The position numbers and the translations under genes were made by a program. From assembly GCA_040414495.1 (NCBI GenBank), contig JBEDUI010000121.1, positions 1 through 42,164 on the forward strand: a stretch of DNA of 42,164 nt, read 5' to 3'. This document shows, piece by piece, positions 31,420-38,773 of the stretch. The DNA is from DATAVB01 sp040414495 (lineage in GTDB: Bacteria > Actinomycetota > Actinomycetes > Mycobacteriales > QHCD01). The notes under the pieces were generated by a model. That model had not been told where the DNA came from and searched no databases. It saw only the letters and a list, made by a program, of their open reading frames with translations. Numbering within the stretch: position 1 is the stretch's first letter; the number at the start of each line of letters is the position of its first letter.

Positions 31420-32637
31420 CTACTGGGTCGTGATGAGGTTCGAGGGGATCGGTTGGTCGTGGTTGAGGTCGTGGAAGAGCTGCTGGCTCTTGGTCGGATC
31501 CCAGATCAGATCGCTGCCGTCGGAGCCGCCGATCGGGACGGCCGTGCTGGTCATCGAGCGGGCGTGCCAGGCCATGCTGAGCAGGCCCCAGAGTCCGTCC
31601 TTCTTATTGATGCTGAGCGCCTTCGGCACGTCCATGATCATCGGAATGGACCGGAATGGGTTGAGCAGCGTGCCAGGGCTGAGCGCCTTGCTGGACAGCG
31701 CGTGGATGAACTCCCGCTGGTGATCGGTGCGGGCGTAGTCGCTGGCGGCGAACGCGTGCCGGCTACGGGCGTAGCCCAAGGCGTCGGTGCCCTTGAGATT
31801 CTGGCAACCGGCCTTGAGATTGATTCCGGCGTATGCATCGTTGACCGGTTGTTTGAGGCACATCCGGACACCGCCGACGTCATTGACCACATTGGCGAAG
31901 CCGCCCAGGCCGATCTCCGCGTAATGCTCGATCCGGATTCCGGTGTTCTGCTCGACTGTGCGGACCAGAAGTTGCGGGCCGCCGAACGTGAACGCCGCGT
32001 TGATCTTGGTCTTGCCGTGCCCGGGGATTGACACCAACGAGTCGCGCAGCAGGCTCACGAGCGTCGGCTTGGTGCTGTTGCTGGGCAGGTGCAGGATCAT
32101 GATCGTGTCGGTACGGCTGCCGCTGACGTCCGCGCCGGTCCCGGTGTGCAGCTTGTTGGCCTGGGAGGCGGAGAGGCCCTGCCGGGAGTCCGAGCCGACG
32201 ATCAGCCAGTTGGTGCCATCGCCTGCCGCCGGGCGTCCCGAGTAGTCGCTGATGGCGTTAACCCGGTGCAGGCTGTGGTCGGCGTACAGCCAGAGGCCGG
32301 CGGTCGCCAGAATGAGCAGGAGTACCAGCGAGCCGGCCACGATGGCGACGATCCGGCCGCGCCGACGCTTGCGTTTCGGCTTCGGCTGCTCCGGATATAG
32401 CTGGTTGTACGGGTCATCGCTGCGCGGAGGCTGGTTGTACGGGTCGCCGCGGCGCTGCTCGCCGTACCCGCGCTCGGTGCCTACCGGCTGGCCGTACTGG
32501 TCATAGCGGCGCGGCTGTTCTGCGTACGGGTCGTAGCCCTGCTGCCCGCGCGGCCGTCTCCGATCGTATGGATCAGGGCCGCTTGGCATGCGCGTGGTTG
32601 GCTGGGGGTAGACGTTGTCATCGCCTACTGCTGGCAT
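31420..32637 (-). CDS. LytR-CpsA-Psr (LCP) family wall-polymer ligase
   Basis: A 405-residue protein. The N-terminal cytoplasmic tail (1-95) is Pro/Tyr/Gln/Arg-rich with repeats of the type DPYNQ and YDQYG, ending in KPKRKRRRGR. One transmembrane helix follows (about 97-118), then the LCP catalytic domain: WLIVGSDSRQGL, SGSRTDTIMILHL, LLRDSLVSIPG, KINAAFTFGG and YARSRHAFAASDYARTDHQREF with the conserved Arg/Asp residues. It attaches glycopolymers such as arabinogalactan or teichoic acid to peptidoglycan outside the cell. The tail is typical for actinobacteria. AAGGGTC lies upstream of the ATG at 32637. Confidence 0.93.
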   Translation of the reverse strand: MPAVGDDNVYPQPTTRMPSGPDPYDRRRPRGQQGYDPYAEQPRRYDQYGQPVGTERGYGEQRRGDPYNQPPRSDDPYNQLYPEQPKPKRKRRRGRIVAIVAGSLVLLLILATAGLWLYADHSLHRVNAISDYSGRPAAGDGTNWLIVGSDSRQGLSASQANKLHTGTGADVSGSRTDTIMILHLPSNSTKPTLVSLLRDSLVSIPGHGKTKINAAFTFGGPQLLVRTVEQNTGIRIEHYAEIGLGGFANVVNDVGGVRMCLKQPVNDAYAGINLKAGCQNLKGTDALGYARSRHAFAASDYARTDHQREFIHALSSKALSPGTLLNPFRSIPMIMDVPKALSINKKDGLWGLLSMAWHARSMTSTAVPIGGSDGSDLIWDPTKSQQLFHDLNHDQPIPSNLITTQ

Positions 32638-32948
32638 TCGCTCGACCCTTCGCCGCCGACCAGATTCTCCTCGAACGGTCGAGTACGGTAGCTGGCGCTG
32701 GTGCGATCAGCCAATCGATCGTTCGAACCGGAGCCGTGTTCGGGCTCCGGTTGCCCGCTCCATGATGCCTCGGTTCCCTATGCGCGCTCGTGTGCTCAGC
32801 GCCGAGCGTGTTGCCCCGGCCGCCGTCGCGCCCGCTGTTGGTAACGAACGTCCTCGCCGGTGGTGACTCGTAATTCCGACCAGGTCAGCCGCGAGTGGCA
32901 CCAGCCGCACCGCGACACGTACAGTATCTTGTACGTGAGGAGTTGGTT
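32638..32948. other. Intergenic region between LCP and yefM genes, with a strong hairpin
   Basis: No gene is supported in these 311 bases. They contain a perfect 10-bp hairpin (AACCGGAGCC at 32726-32735, partner at 32743-32752, 7-base loop) that is not downstream of any recognised gene. The yefM operator/promoter lies at the right end. A TTCGA element next to the hairpin recalls a tRNA T-loop, but no cloverleaf can be built around it. Confidence 0.6.
32916..32937 (+). promoter_or_regulatory. yefM-yoeB operator/promoter palindrome
   Basis: Perfect 8-bp inverted repeat CACGTACA (32916-32923) and TGTACGTG (32930-32937) around a 6-base centre, 11 bases before the yefM ATG. It overlaps a TACAGT -10-like hexamer (32920-32925). 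YefM family antitoxins bind palindromes with a TGTAC core, so autoregulation of the operon is expected. Confidence 0.7.
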
Positions 32949-33203
32949 ATGAAGACGATGACGTATTCAGAGTCGCGTGCCCGGTACGCCGAGACGCTCA
33001 ACGCGGTGACTGATGACCGGGAAGAGATCGTGATCACCCGCAGTGGTCGCGAATCTGTGGTCATGGTCGCGCTGGATGACTATGAGTCTCTGAAGGAGAC
33101 GGCTTACTTGCTCAGGAGTCCGGAGAACGCGCGCCGGCTTTTGGCATCGATCGACCGGCTGGAGCACGGTGGTGGATCTAGCCGGGAGCTGATTGAGGAG
33201 TGA
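32949..33203 (+). CDS. yefM: Antitoxin, YefM/Phd family
   Basis: An 84-residue protein; ATG at 32949 behind GAGGAG. It begins with the Phd/YefM fold MTYSESRARYAETLNAVTDDREEIVITRSGRESVVMVALDDYESL and ends with a helical toxin-binding segment (AYLLRSPENARRLLASIDRL). It neutralises YoeB and represses its own promoter. The stop overlaps the toxin start (GTGA). Confidence 0.95.
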   Translation: MKTMTYSESRARYAETLNAVTDDREEIVITRSGRESVVMVALDDYESLKETAYLLRSPENARRLLASIDRLEHGGGSSRELIEE

Positions 33204-33460
33204 AGCTCGTCTGGGACGAGAGTGCGTGGGATGACTACGTGTGGTGGCAGAGCCAGGATCGTAAAGTCCTGAAACGGATCAACACATTGATCAAGGACGT
33301 TGACCGTCATGGCAACGACGGGATCGGAAAACCAGAACCTCTCAAACACGGATTCCATGGTTACTGGTCCCGCCGGATCACCGAGGAACATCGCCTCATT
33401 TACAAGGCCGTCGAGAACGAGATTCGGATCGCGGCCTGTCGCTACCACTACGGCGACTAA
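33200..33460 (+). CDS. yoeB: Toxin YoeB, ribosome-dependent mRNA interferase
   Basis: An 86-residue toxin starting at a GTG that overlaps the antitoxin stop. Catalytic residues of the RelE/YoeB fold can be seen: Glu in GKPEPLKH, Arg in SRRITEEHRLIY and His in the C-terminal CRYHYG. The family cleaves mRNA in the ribosomal A site during stress. Full length compared with typical YoeB (about 84 residues), so likely functional. A 14-bp palindrome follows at 33472-33485. Confidence 0.95.
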   Translation: MKLVWDESAWDDYVWWQSQDRKVLKRINTLIKDVDRHGNDGIGKPEPLKHGFHGYWSRRITEEHRLIYKAVENEIRIAACRYHYGD

Positions 33461-33471
33461 GCCGGCGGCTC

Positions 33472-33485
33472 CTTACCTAGGTAAG
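33472..33485. other. 14-bp perfect palindrome downstream of yoeB
   Basis: CTTACCTAGGTAAG, 11 bases after the yoeB stop and 51 bases before the stop of the convergent secreted-protein gene. It has no loop, so a terminator role is doubtful; a protein-binding site is possible. Confidence 0.45.
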
Positions 33486-33536
33486 ACCAGCACCCAGACA
33501 CGACATCGGTGCCCGGGCGCCAGCCTCGCCAGATGG

Positions 33537-33983
33537 TTACCGCCACTTCGGGTCGCAGGTGACGATCTTTCCGTTGTTGCTGACGCAGGCCCGGGCGACC
33601 AGGTTGCGGGCCGGATAACGCGAGCGCTGCGAATAGACGATGCCCTGCTTGCCCTTGCCCGATGCCTTGGCCGGGTATCGGTAATGGGTGTGCCAGGCAC
33701 CGGAGTAATAGACCTGATAACGGATCTCGACCACGGCGCTACGGCCATCGGCGGCGGTGTCCTTCACCTCGCCGTTGACCGAGACCGAATTGCCCTTCCA
33801 GTAAACGCCGAGATCCACGTGACTGCCGTAGATATTGCTGACCGGAACGCGGTAATGGCTGCTGCTCACGTGTCCCGATGTCCAGTCATTCGTTGCGTAG
33901 GCCGAGGCCATTCCCACCGCGCCGATCACGGCCGTAGCGGCCAACGGAACACCAACGCGGGTGGCGATTTTCCGAATATGCAT
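33537..33983 (-). CDS. Small secreted protein of unknown function
   Basis: A 148-residue protein from an ATG behind GGAGGAAATC. The signal peptide is clear: MHIRKIATRVGVPLAATAVIGAV with a cleavage site after ASA (about residue 28). The mature part has about 120 residues, many beta-type Tyr/Val/Ser stretches (VDLGVYWKGNSVSVNGEVKD, VVEIRYQVYY), and two Cys (ACVSNNGKIVTC) likely paired by a disulfide. No catalytic motif. It resembles exported single-domain beta proteins of Streptomyces-like bacteria. Confidence 0.82.
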   Translation of the reverse strand: MHIRKIATRVGVPLAATAVIGAVGMASAYATNDWTSGHVSSSHYRVPVSNIYGSHVDLGVYWKGNSVSVNGEVKDTAADGRSAVVEIRYQVYYSGAWHTHYRYPAKASGKGKQGIVYSQRSRYPARNLVARACVSNNGKIVTCDPKWR

Positions 33984-34200
33984 GATCGATTTCCTCCGGA
34001 ATTATAGTAGGCAGCGTTGCCACCCAATCGGAGGGGCGCCTTCGGGGAAAGGTTCCGATAAGGTTGCCGGAAATCCGTGGCTGAATCGGGTTGCAGCGTT
34101 CCCGTCGACTGCACATGTACGGGCAGTGCCCGATCGGGCAACCTGTTCGAGTTCCTATATCTCCGTTAGTATCGGCACAATGGCCGAGGAGGGCGATCCC

Positions 34201-34920
34201 ATGTGGCAGGCGGTCAATCAGCCCGGAAATCTTGCCGCCAGGATTGTCACCCAGATCGAGAAGCTGATCGGTGAAAGGCGTCTGAAGCCGGGTGACCAGC
34301 TGCCGTCCGAACGCGACATGGCCATATTGCTCCAGGTAAGCCGGCCGTCATTACGCGAAGCCATACGCATGTTGGAGGCCCGGGGCCTGCTGGTGGTCCG
34401 GCACGGCGTAGGCGTTTTCGTCGAGGACGCGCGGTCCGAAAGCGAGCTACGCTACGCCCTCACCACGACGGAGATGTCGCATAACGAACTGTTCGCAATG
34501 CGAGAGGTTCTCGAGGTGCCGGCCGCGGCATGGGCGGCGGAAAAGATCACGACAGCGCAGTTGGCGCAGTTGCGCGGCGCACTCGATGATATGGCGACGA
34601 TTGTTGACGCGGCCGGCGATATTGATTACGGACGCCTCGCCGCGCTCGATGTGCGGTTCCATATGGGGATTGCGACGGCCGCGGGAAACAGGTTCCTGTG
34701 TCAGACGGCCGGCGTGCTGCACCATATGCTTCTCTCTGGAATGCAGAACACCCTGACAACCCGGGCCCGGGTGGTCAGGTCCCGGCGCGATCACGAAAAC
34801 ATTTATGCCGCACTGCGGGCGCACGACCCGACCGCGGCCCGTAAGGCGGCGCGGGCTCATATCCGGGCGACGCACGCGGGCGCGATTCGTCGGGTCGAGC
34901 AGCGTGGCGGCCCGTCCTAA
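34201..34920 (+). CDS. GntR-family regulator, FadR/FCD subtype
   Basis: A 239-residue protein. The winged-helix domain covers about 1-75 (RIVTQIEKLIGE, LPSERDMAILLQVSRPSLREAIRMLEARGLL). The FCD domain follows with its likely metal ligands in LDVRFHMGIA, DHENIYAALRAHD and ARAHI. Start at 34201 has GAGGAGGG seven bases upstream. An in-frame ATG at 34180 lies seven bases after a TAGTAT hexamer and could be used leaderlessly, adding MAEEGDP. FCD regulators sense sugar acids or other carboxylates. It precedes the sugar ABC/dehydratase operon on the same strand and probably represses it. Confidence 0.9.
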   Translation: MWQAVNQPGNLAARIVTQIEKLIGERRLKPGDQLPSERDMAILLQVSRPSLREAIRMLEARGLLVVRHGVGVFVEDARSESELRYALTTTEMSHNELFAMREVLEVPAAAWAAEKITTAQLAQLRGALDDMATIVDAAGDIDYGRLAALDVRFHMGIATAAGNRFLCQTAGVLHHMLLSGMQNTLTTRARVVRSRRDHENIYAALRAHDPTAARKAARAHIRATHAGAIRRVEQRGGPS

Positions 34921-35306
34921 GTACGGCATTCCTGCGGTTACCAGGAATATCTGAGGCCGATATTGTCGCTACGGATTTGCCTAGGCCGAAAGACGGACTG
35001 GCCGACGCTATGCGCGCTGAAATATGTTCCGGGTCAGACTCAAATGAACTGTCCACATGAGGTCACGGAAAAGCGCGTGCGGCCGGACGCATCCTGACAC
35101 CGATATCGCCTGTGTATTGTTCGACGCGAACCGTTGCACACCGCGAATAGATTCCGCTAGTGTTCAGACCACTGACCTGGGGGAGGTCCGGCATGGCCGC
35201 TGAATGACCGCCGCGCTTCTTAGTCCATAACGAGGAGCTGCGGTCGTAGCTGCGATGTCGTCCGCGATATTGACCGCTCGATGACCTAGTGAAAGTCGGG
35301 ATACTC
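34921..35306. other. Intergenic region between GntR gene and the sugar ABC operon
   Basis: No gene is supported in these 386 bases. The left end has two overlapping inverted repeats (34928-34948 and 34946-34964). The rest should contain the operon promoter. A TCAGACCACTGA element (a 4-bp inverted repeat) and a GACCT/AGGTC pair 5 bp apart lie around 35160-35190 and are possible regulator sites, but neither is strong. Confidence 0.5.
34928..34964. terminator. Two overlapping hairpins after the GntR gene
   Basis: ATTCCTG (34928-34934) pairs with CAGGAAT (34942-34948), loop 7. AATATC (34946-34951) pairs with GATATT (34959-34964), loop 7. They share three bases (34946-34948), so both cannot form fully at once. 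They start seven bases after the GntR stop. No T tract follows either of them. Confidence 0.5.
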
Positions 35307-36896
35307 ATGAATACGCCGTCCACGGGGAAGGGTTTCCTCGCTGAGTCGATGTCGCGGCGCACGGTGCTTCAGCTGTTTGGTGCCGGTGGGGCCGCGCTCG
35401 CGGCCGCCGGCTGTACGAATACGGACGAGCCGAAGACCAGCAGCGAGCCGACGTTGGTAAAGAAGGGGAAGTTCGCGATCCCGAACTCCGGAGCAAAGCT
35501 GCCGAGCGCCAAGGTGACGCTGCGGTGGATGGACAGCGGAGATTCCAAGGCGTACTTCTTCAAGGATTTCTTCCCGGCGTATTCGAAGAAGCACCCGAAT
35601 ATCACGGTCCAGTACGACGGCAGCAACTGGAACAATATCCAGCAGGTCATCACGCTGGGCATGCGCAATGGGACGGCGCCAGATGTGTTCCAGCTGCCGC
35701 CCAACATCACGGTGCCGATGGCGGTGAAGAACGGCTGGCTTGGTTCGGTCGACGACCTGATCCCGCACTGGCAGCGGGTCAAGGCGCAGTTCCCGGCCGG
35801 TACGTTCGCCAACGGTGTCACCGATTTCGACGGCAAAACCTACGGGATGCCGTTCACATCCAATGCCCGGATCAACAACCTGCTGCTCTTCAACGCCGAC
35901 TACACCAAAAAAGCCGGTTTCGACCTGGCCAACAAGGTGTTGACCTGGGACGAGCTGCGCGAGGTGGCCAAGAAGTGCACCAAGCAGGGCAACGGTAAGT
36001 ACTACGGCATCATCTTCGGGCTCAACCAGCAGGGCCAGATGTCCGGCCCGGTGAGCGACATGGCGCAGATGGCCGGCCTGCACGGCGGATCGGACGCGGG
36101 CAACGGAATTGACGCCGGGATCAACTGGAAGACCGGCGACTTCAACTACACCGACGATCTCAATATCGCGGCCATCGAATTGATGTTGGCGATGAAGTCC
36201 GATGGCAGCGTTTTTCCCGGCTCGGCCAGCCTGGACGCGCCGGGGGCGCGGGCACGTATGCCCCAAGGTGTGGCGGCGATGATTTTCCAGGGGCCGTGGA
36301 ACATCCCGGCCTGGCGGATGGACAATCCGGATTTCAATCTTGGGCTGAATATTCCGCCGCAACAGAACCCGAAGAAGATTTGGCCACTCACGTACGGCCC
36401 CGGCGGATCGAACACCTGGTACATCTCCGACAAGTCCAAGCTGGGTCCGGTGATCGGCGACATCTTCTACTACATGTCCAGCAGCGACGGGCAGTCGCAG
36501 TGGGCCGAGCACGACGGTGCCGGGGATCCGCCCGCTCTGACGGGCTCGTTGAAGAACGCGAAGCTGGATTCATTGCAGCAGCAGGCCCTGAAACTCGGGA
36601 CGCAGTACACGATGATCCGCCCTGACCCAGCGGTCCGGAATCCGGATGTGAGTCAGGCGTACGAGGCGGCCATCCCGGTGACGCCGAATTTCTCCGACAC
36701 CCTCGTCGGATTGTTCACCGGGCAGATCAAAAAGAGCGTGCCCAAGGCGATGAAGGACCTGCAGGACCGGTCGAACAAGGCGCTGGATGCGGCGATCGCC
36801 ACAGCGAAGAAGCGCGGCGCCAAGGTGTCGCGTTCGGACTGGGAATTTTCTGACTGGAATCCGGAGAAGCCGTACACCAAGATTTACGAGAAGTGA
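35307..36896 (+). CDS. Tat-exported sugar-binding lipoprotein of an ABC importer
   Basis: A 529-residue protein from the ATG at 35307; a GTG at 35289 is possible. Residues 17-38 form a twin-arginine lipoprotein signal: SRRTVLQLF with the R-R pair, a hydrophobic stretch and lipobox AAGC. The mature protein shows the type-1 extracellular sugar-binding pattern: VTLRWMDSGDSK, NITVQYDGSNWNNIQQVI, APDVFQLPPN and YGMPFTSNARINNLLLFNADYTKKAGF. Such proteins bind mono- or oligosaccharides and deliver them to the permeases coded just downstream. Tat export of a binding protein is common in actinomycetes. Confidence 0.93.
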   Translation: MNTPSTGKGFLAESMSRRTVLQLFGAGGAALAAAGCTNTDEPKTSSEPTLVKKGKFAIPNSGAKLPSAKVTLRWMDSGDSKAYFFKDFFPAYSKKHPNITVQYDGSNWNNIQQVITLGMRNGTAPDVFQLPPNITVPMAVKNGWLGSVDDLIPHWQRVKAQFPAGTFANGVTDFDGKTYGMPFTSNARINNLLLFNADYTKKAGFDLANKVLTWDELREVAKKCTKQGNGKYYGIIFGLNQQGQMSGPVSDMAQMAGLHGGSDAGNGIDAGINWKTGDFNYTDDLNIAAIELMLAMKSDGSVFPGSASLDAPGARARMPQGVAAMIFQGPWNIPAWRMDNPDFNLGLNIPPQQNPKKIWPLTYGPGGSNTWYISDKSKLGPVIGDIFYYMSSSDGQSQWAEHDGAGDPPALTGSLKNAKLDSLQQQALKLGTQYTMIRPDPAVRNPDVSQAYEAAIPVTPNFSDTLVGLFTGQIKKSVPKAMKDLQDRSNKALDAAIATAKKRGAKVSRSDWEFSDWNPEKPYTKIYEK

Positions 36897-36905
36897 GCCT
36901 GGCGC

Positions 36906-37868
36906 ATGCAGATCGCCTGGACGCTTGACCGGACCCGGCGGAGCAAAAAGCCGTTGCGCACCCGGTTGTGGGAGGCGCGGTACTGCTATGTGTTGATGGC
37001 ACCTGGACTGGTGCTGATCGGCATGTTCTCGGTCTACCCGATGATCGCGTCCTGGTATTACTCGTTTTTCGACTGGTCCGGGATCAGTGAGGCGAAGTAT
37101 TTCGTCGGGTGGCAGAACTTCCGGCAATTGATGCACGACTCGTTCTTCTGGCACGCGTTCTGGCGGTCGGCGTGGTTCATGCTCGTGTCCACACCGCTCG
37201 AGTTGGTGCTGTCGCTGCTGGTGGCGATCGTGCTCAACGAACGCGCGTTGAAACTGGCCCCGATCTACCGGACGCTGTTGTTCATTCCGGTCGTCACCAC
37301 GACGGCAATCGTGAGCATCGTGATGAGCTTCGTCTTCGCGGCGTTCAACGGCCCGGTAAACCAGGTCCTGCAGGGCGTCGGCATCGTGAACCGACCGGTC
37401 GACTTTCTCGGAAACCACCACACGGTGATGTGGACCGCGATCGGCATCTTCGTCTGGAAATGGTTCGGCCAGCCGATGATTTACTGGCTGGCGGGCCTGC
37501 AGACCATTCCGCAGGAACTGTACGAAGCGGCCCGCGTGGACGGGGCGAGGTGGTGGCGGCAGACGTTCTCGATCACGGCGCCGCTGTTGAAACCGTTCGC
37601 GATTGTCATCACGCTGATCGTGGCGGTCGGGAACCTGCAGGTCTTCGCATTCATGCAGGCCCTCACCAACGGCGGACCGTTCTTCTCCTCCGAGGTCATG
37701 GAGCTCTATATCTACCGGATGGCCTTTGGCGCCAGCGGTTCAGCCGCCGCGCAACGGCTCGGTTACGCCTCCGCGGCCGGCGTTCTGTTCGGCGTCGCGG
37801 TCATGCTCGTGGCCGGGTTGCAGGCCTTGGCGTTACGGAAAGTCCGCGCTGAACGGGCAGGGACGTGA
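36906..37868 (+). CDS. Sugar ABC transporter permease (MalF/UgpA-like)
   Basis: A 320-residue membrane protein with about six helices. The EAA loop that contacts the ATPase is present: YEAARVDGARWWRQTFSITAPLLKP (about residues 202-226). An N-terminal segment YVLMAPGLVLIGMFSVYPM is typical of MalF-like permeases. It begins nine bases after the binding-protein gene and overlaps the second permease by 4 bases, so the pair is coupled. Confidence 0.93.
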   Translation: MQIAWTLDRTRRSKKPLRTRLWEARYCYVLMAPGLVLIGMFSVYPMIASWYYSFFDWSGISEAKYFVGWQNFRQLMHDSFFWHAFWRSAWFMLVSTPLELVLSLLVAIVLNERALKLAPIYRTLLFIPVVTTTAIVSIVMSFVFAAFNGPVNQVLQGVGIVNRPVDFLGNHHTVMWTAIGIFVWKWFGQPMIYWLAGLQTIPQELYEAARVDGARWWRQTFSITAPLLKPFAIVITLIVAVGNLQVFAFMQALTNGGPFFSSEVMELYIYRMAFGASGSAAAQRLGYASAAGVLFGVAVMLVAGLQALALRKVRAERAGT

Positions 37869-38761
37869 TGGCGACCGAGGTCCTCACGCGAGCGGCGGCG
37901 ACCACGTCGCCGCCGCGGCGCCGGTCGCGCTGGCGTCGGCCGGGCGCGATCCGGCGGCTCATCACGTATGTGATTCTGACGCCGATCTGTCTGGTCTGGA
38001 TTTACCCGTTCATCTGGATGATGTCGGCCTCGGTCAAGCCCAACGGCAAGGTATTCGCCGGGCTCGGCCTGATCCCGACCCACTGGTATTTCAGCAACTG
38101 GACCGAGGCGTGGGAACAGGCGCACATCGGGCGGTATTTCGTCAACACCGTCATTGTGACGCTCTGCGCGGTGGCGATCGTGGTGTTGACGACCGCCACG
38201 ATGGGCTACGTCCTGGGCCGGTTCTCGTTTCCGGGCAAGAAACCGATCCTGGTGCTGCTGGCGGCGTTGGTGTTTCTGCCGCAGGGTTACACGATCATTC
38301 CGATCTTCGACCTGATCACCACGCTGCATCTGGACGGCAACCTGTTCGGCATCATCCTGGCCGAATCGGGCGCGGCCCACATCATCCAGTTGCTGCTGTT
38401 CGCGGGTTACTTCCGCCAACTCCCGCGCGAGTTGGAGGAGTCGGCAACGGTCGACGGCGCCGGTTTCTTCCGTACCTTCTTCCAGATCTTCCTACCGCTG
38501 TCCAAGCCGGTGATCGCCACCGTTGTCATCATTCAGTTCATCGCGAGCTGGAACGACTTCCTGATTCCGTTGGTGCTGACACTAAGCCGGCCCAACCTGC
38601 GCACGCTGGCCGTTGGTATCTATACGTTCCAGGGGGAGAACCTCACCAACTACTCGGACATGGCCGCCGCCAGTACGATCAGCCTGCTGCCCGTGATCAT
38701 CGTGTTCCTGTTCCTGCAGCGCTATTTCGTCGAAGGCATCGCCGGCGCCGTCAAACAGTGA
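37865..38761 (+). CDS. Sugar ABC transporter permease (MalG/UgpE-like)
   Basis: A 298-residue membrane protein; GTG at 37865 overlaps the previous stop, with an ATG as the next codon. It has about six helices and the EAA loop EESATVDGAGFFRTFFQIFLPLSKP (about residues 192-216). NTVIVTLCAVAIVVLTTATMGYVLGRF and WNDFLIPLVL are family hallmarks. No ATPase gene follows: the next gene is a dehydratase, so the importer must use an ATPase coded elsewhere, such as MsiK in streptomycetes. Confidence 0.93.
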   Translation: MMATEVLTRAAATTSPPRRRSRWRRPGAIRRLITYVILTPICLVWIYPFIWMMSASVKPNGKVFAGLGLIPTHWYFSNWTEAWEQAHIGRYFVNTVIVTLCAVAIVVLTTATMGYVLGRFSFPGKKPILVLLAALVFLPQGYTIIPIFDLITTLHLDGNLFGIILAESGAAHIIQLLLFAGYFRQLPRELEESATVDGAGFFRTFFQIFLPLSKPVIATVVIIQFIASWNDFLIPLVLTLSRPNLRTLAVGIYTFQGENLTNYSDMAAASTISLLPVIIVFLFLQRYFVEGIAGAVKQ

Positions 38762-38773
38762 TCAGATCAAGCG

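Noticed and set aside
32720..32795. Possible tRNA because of TTCGA next to a stem
   Set aside because: No acceptor, D or anticodon stems can be formed on either strand.
35286..36512. 408-codon open frame on the minus strand
   Set aside because: Antisense to the sugar-binding lipoprotein, which has a clear Tat/lipobox signal.
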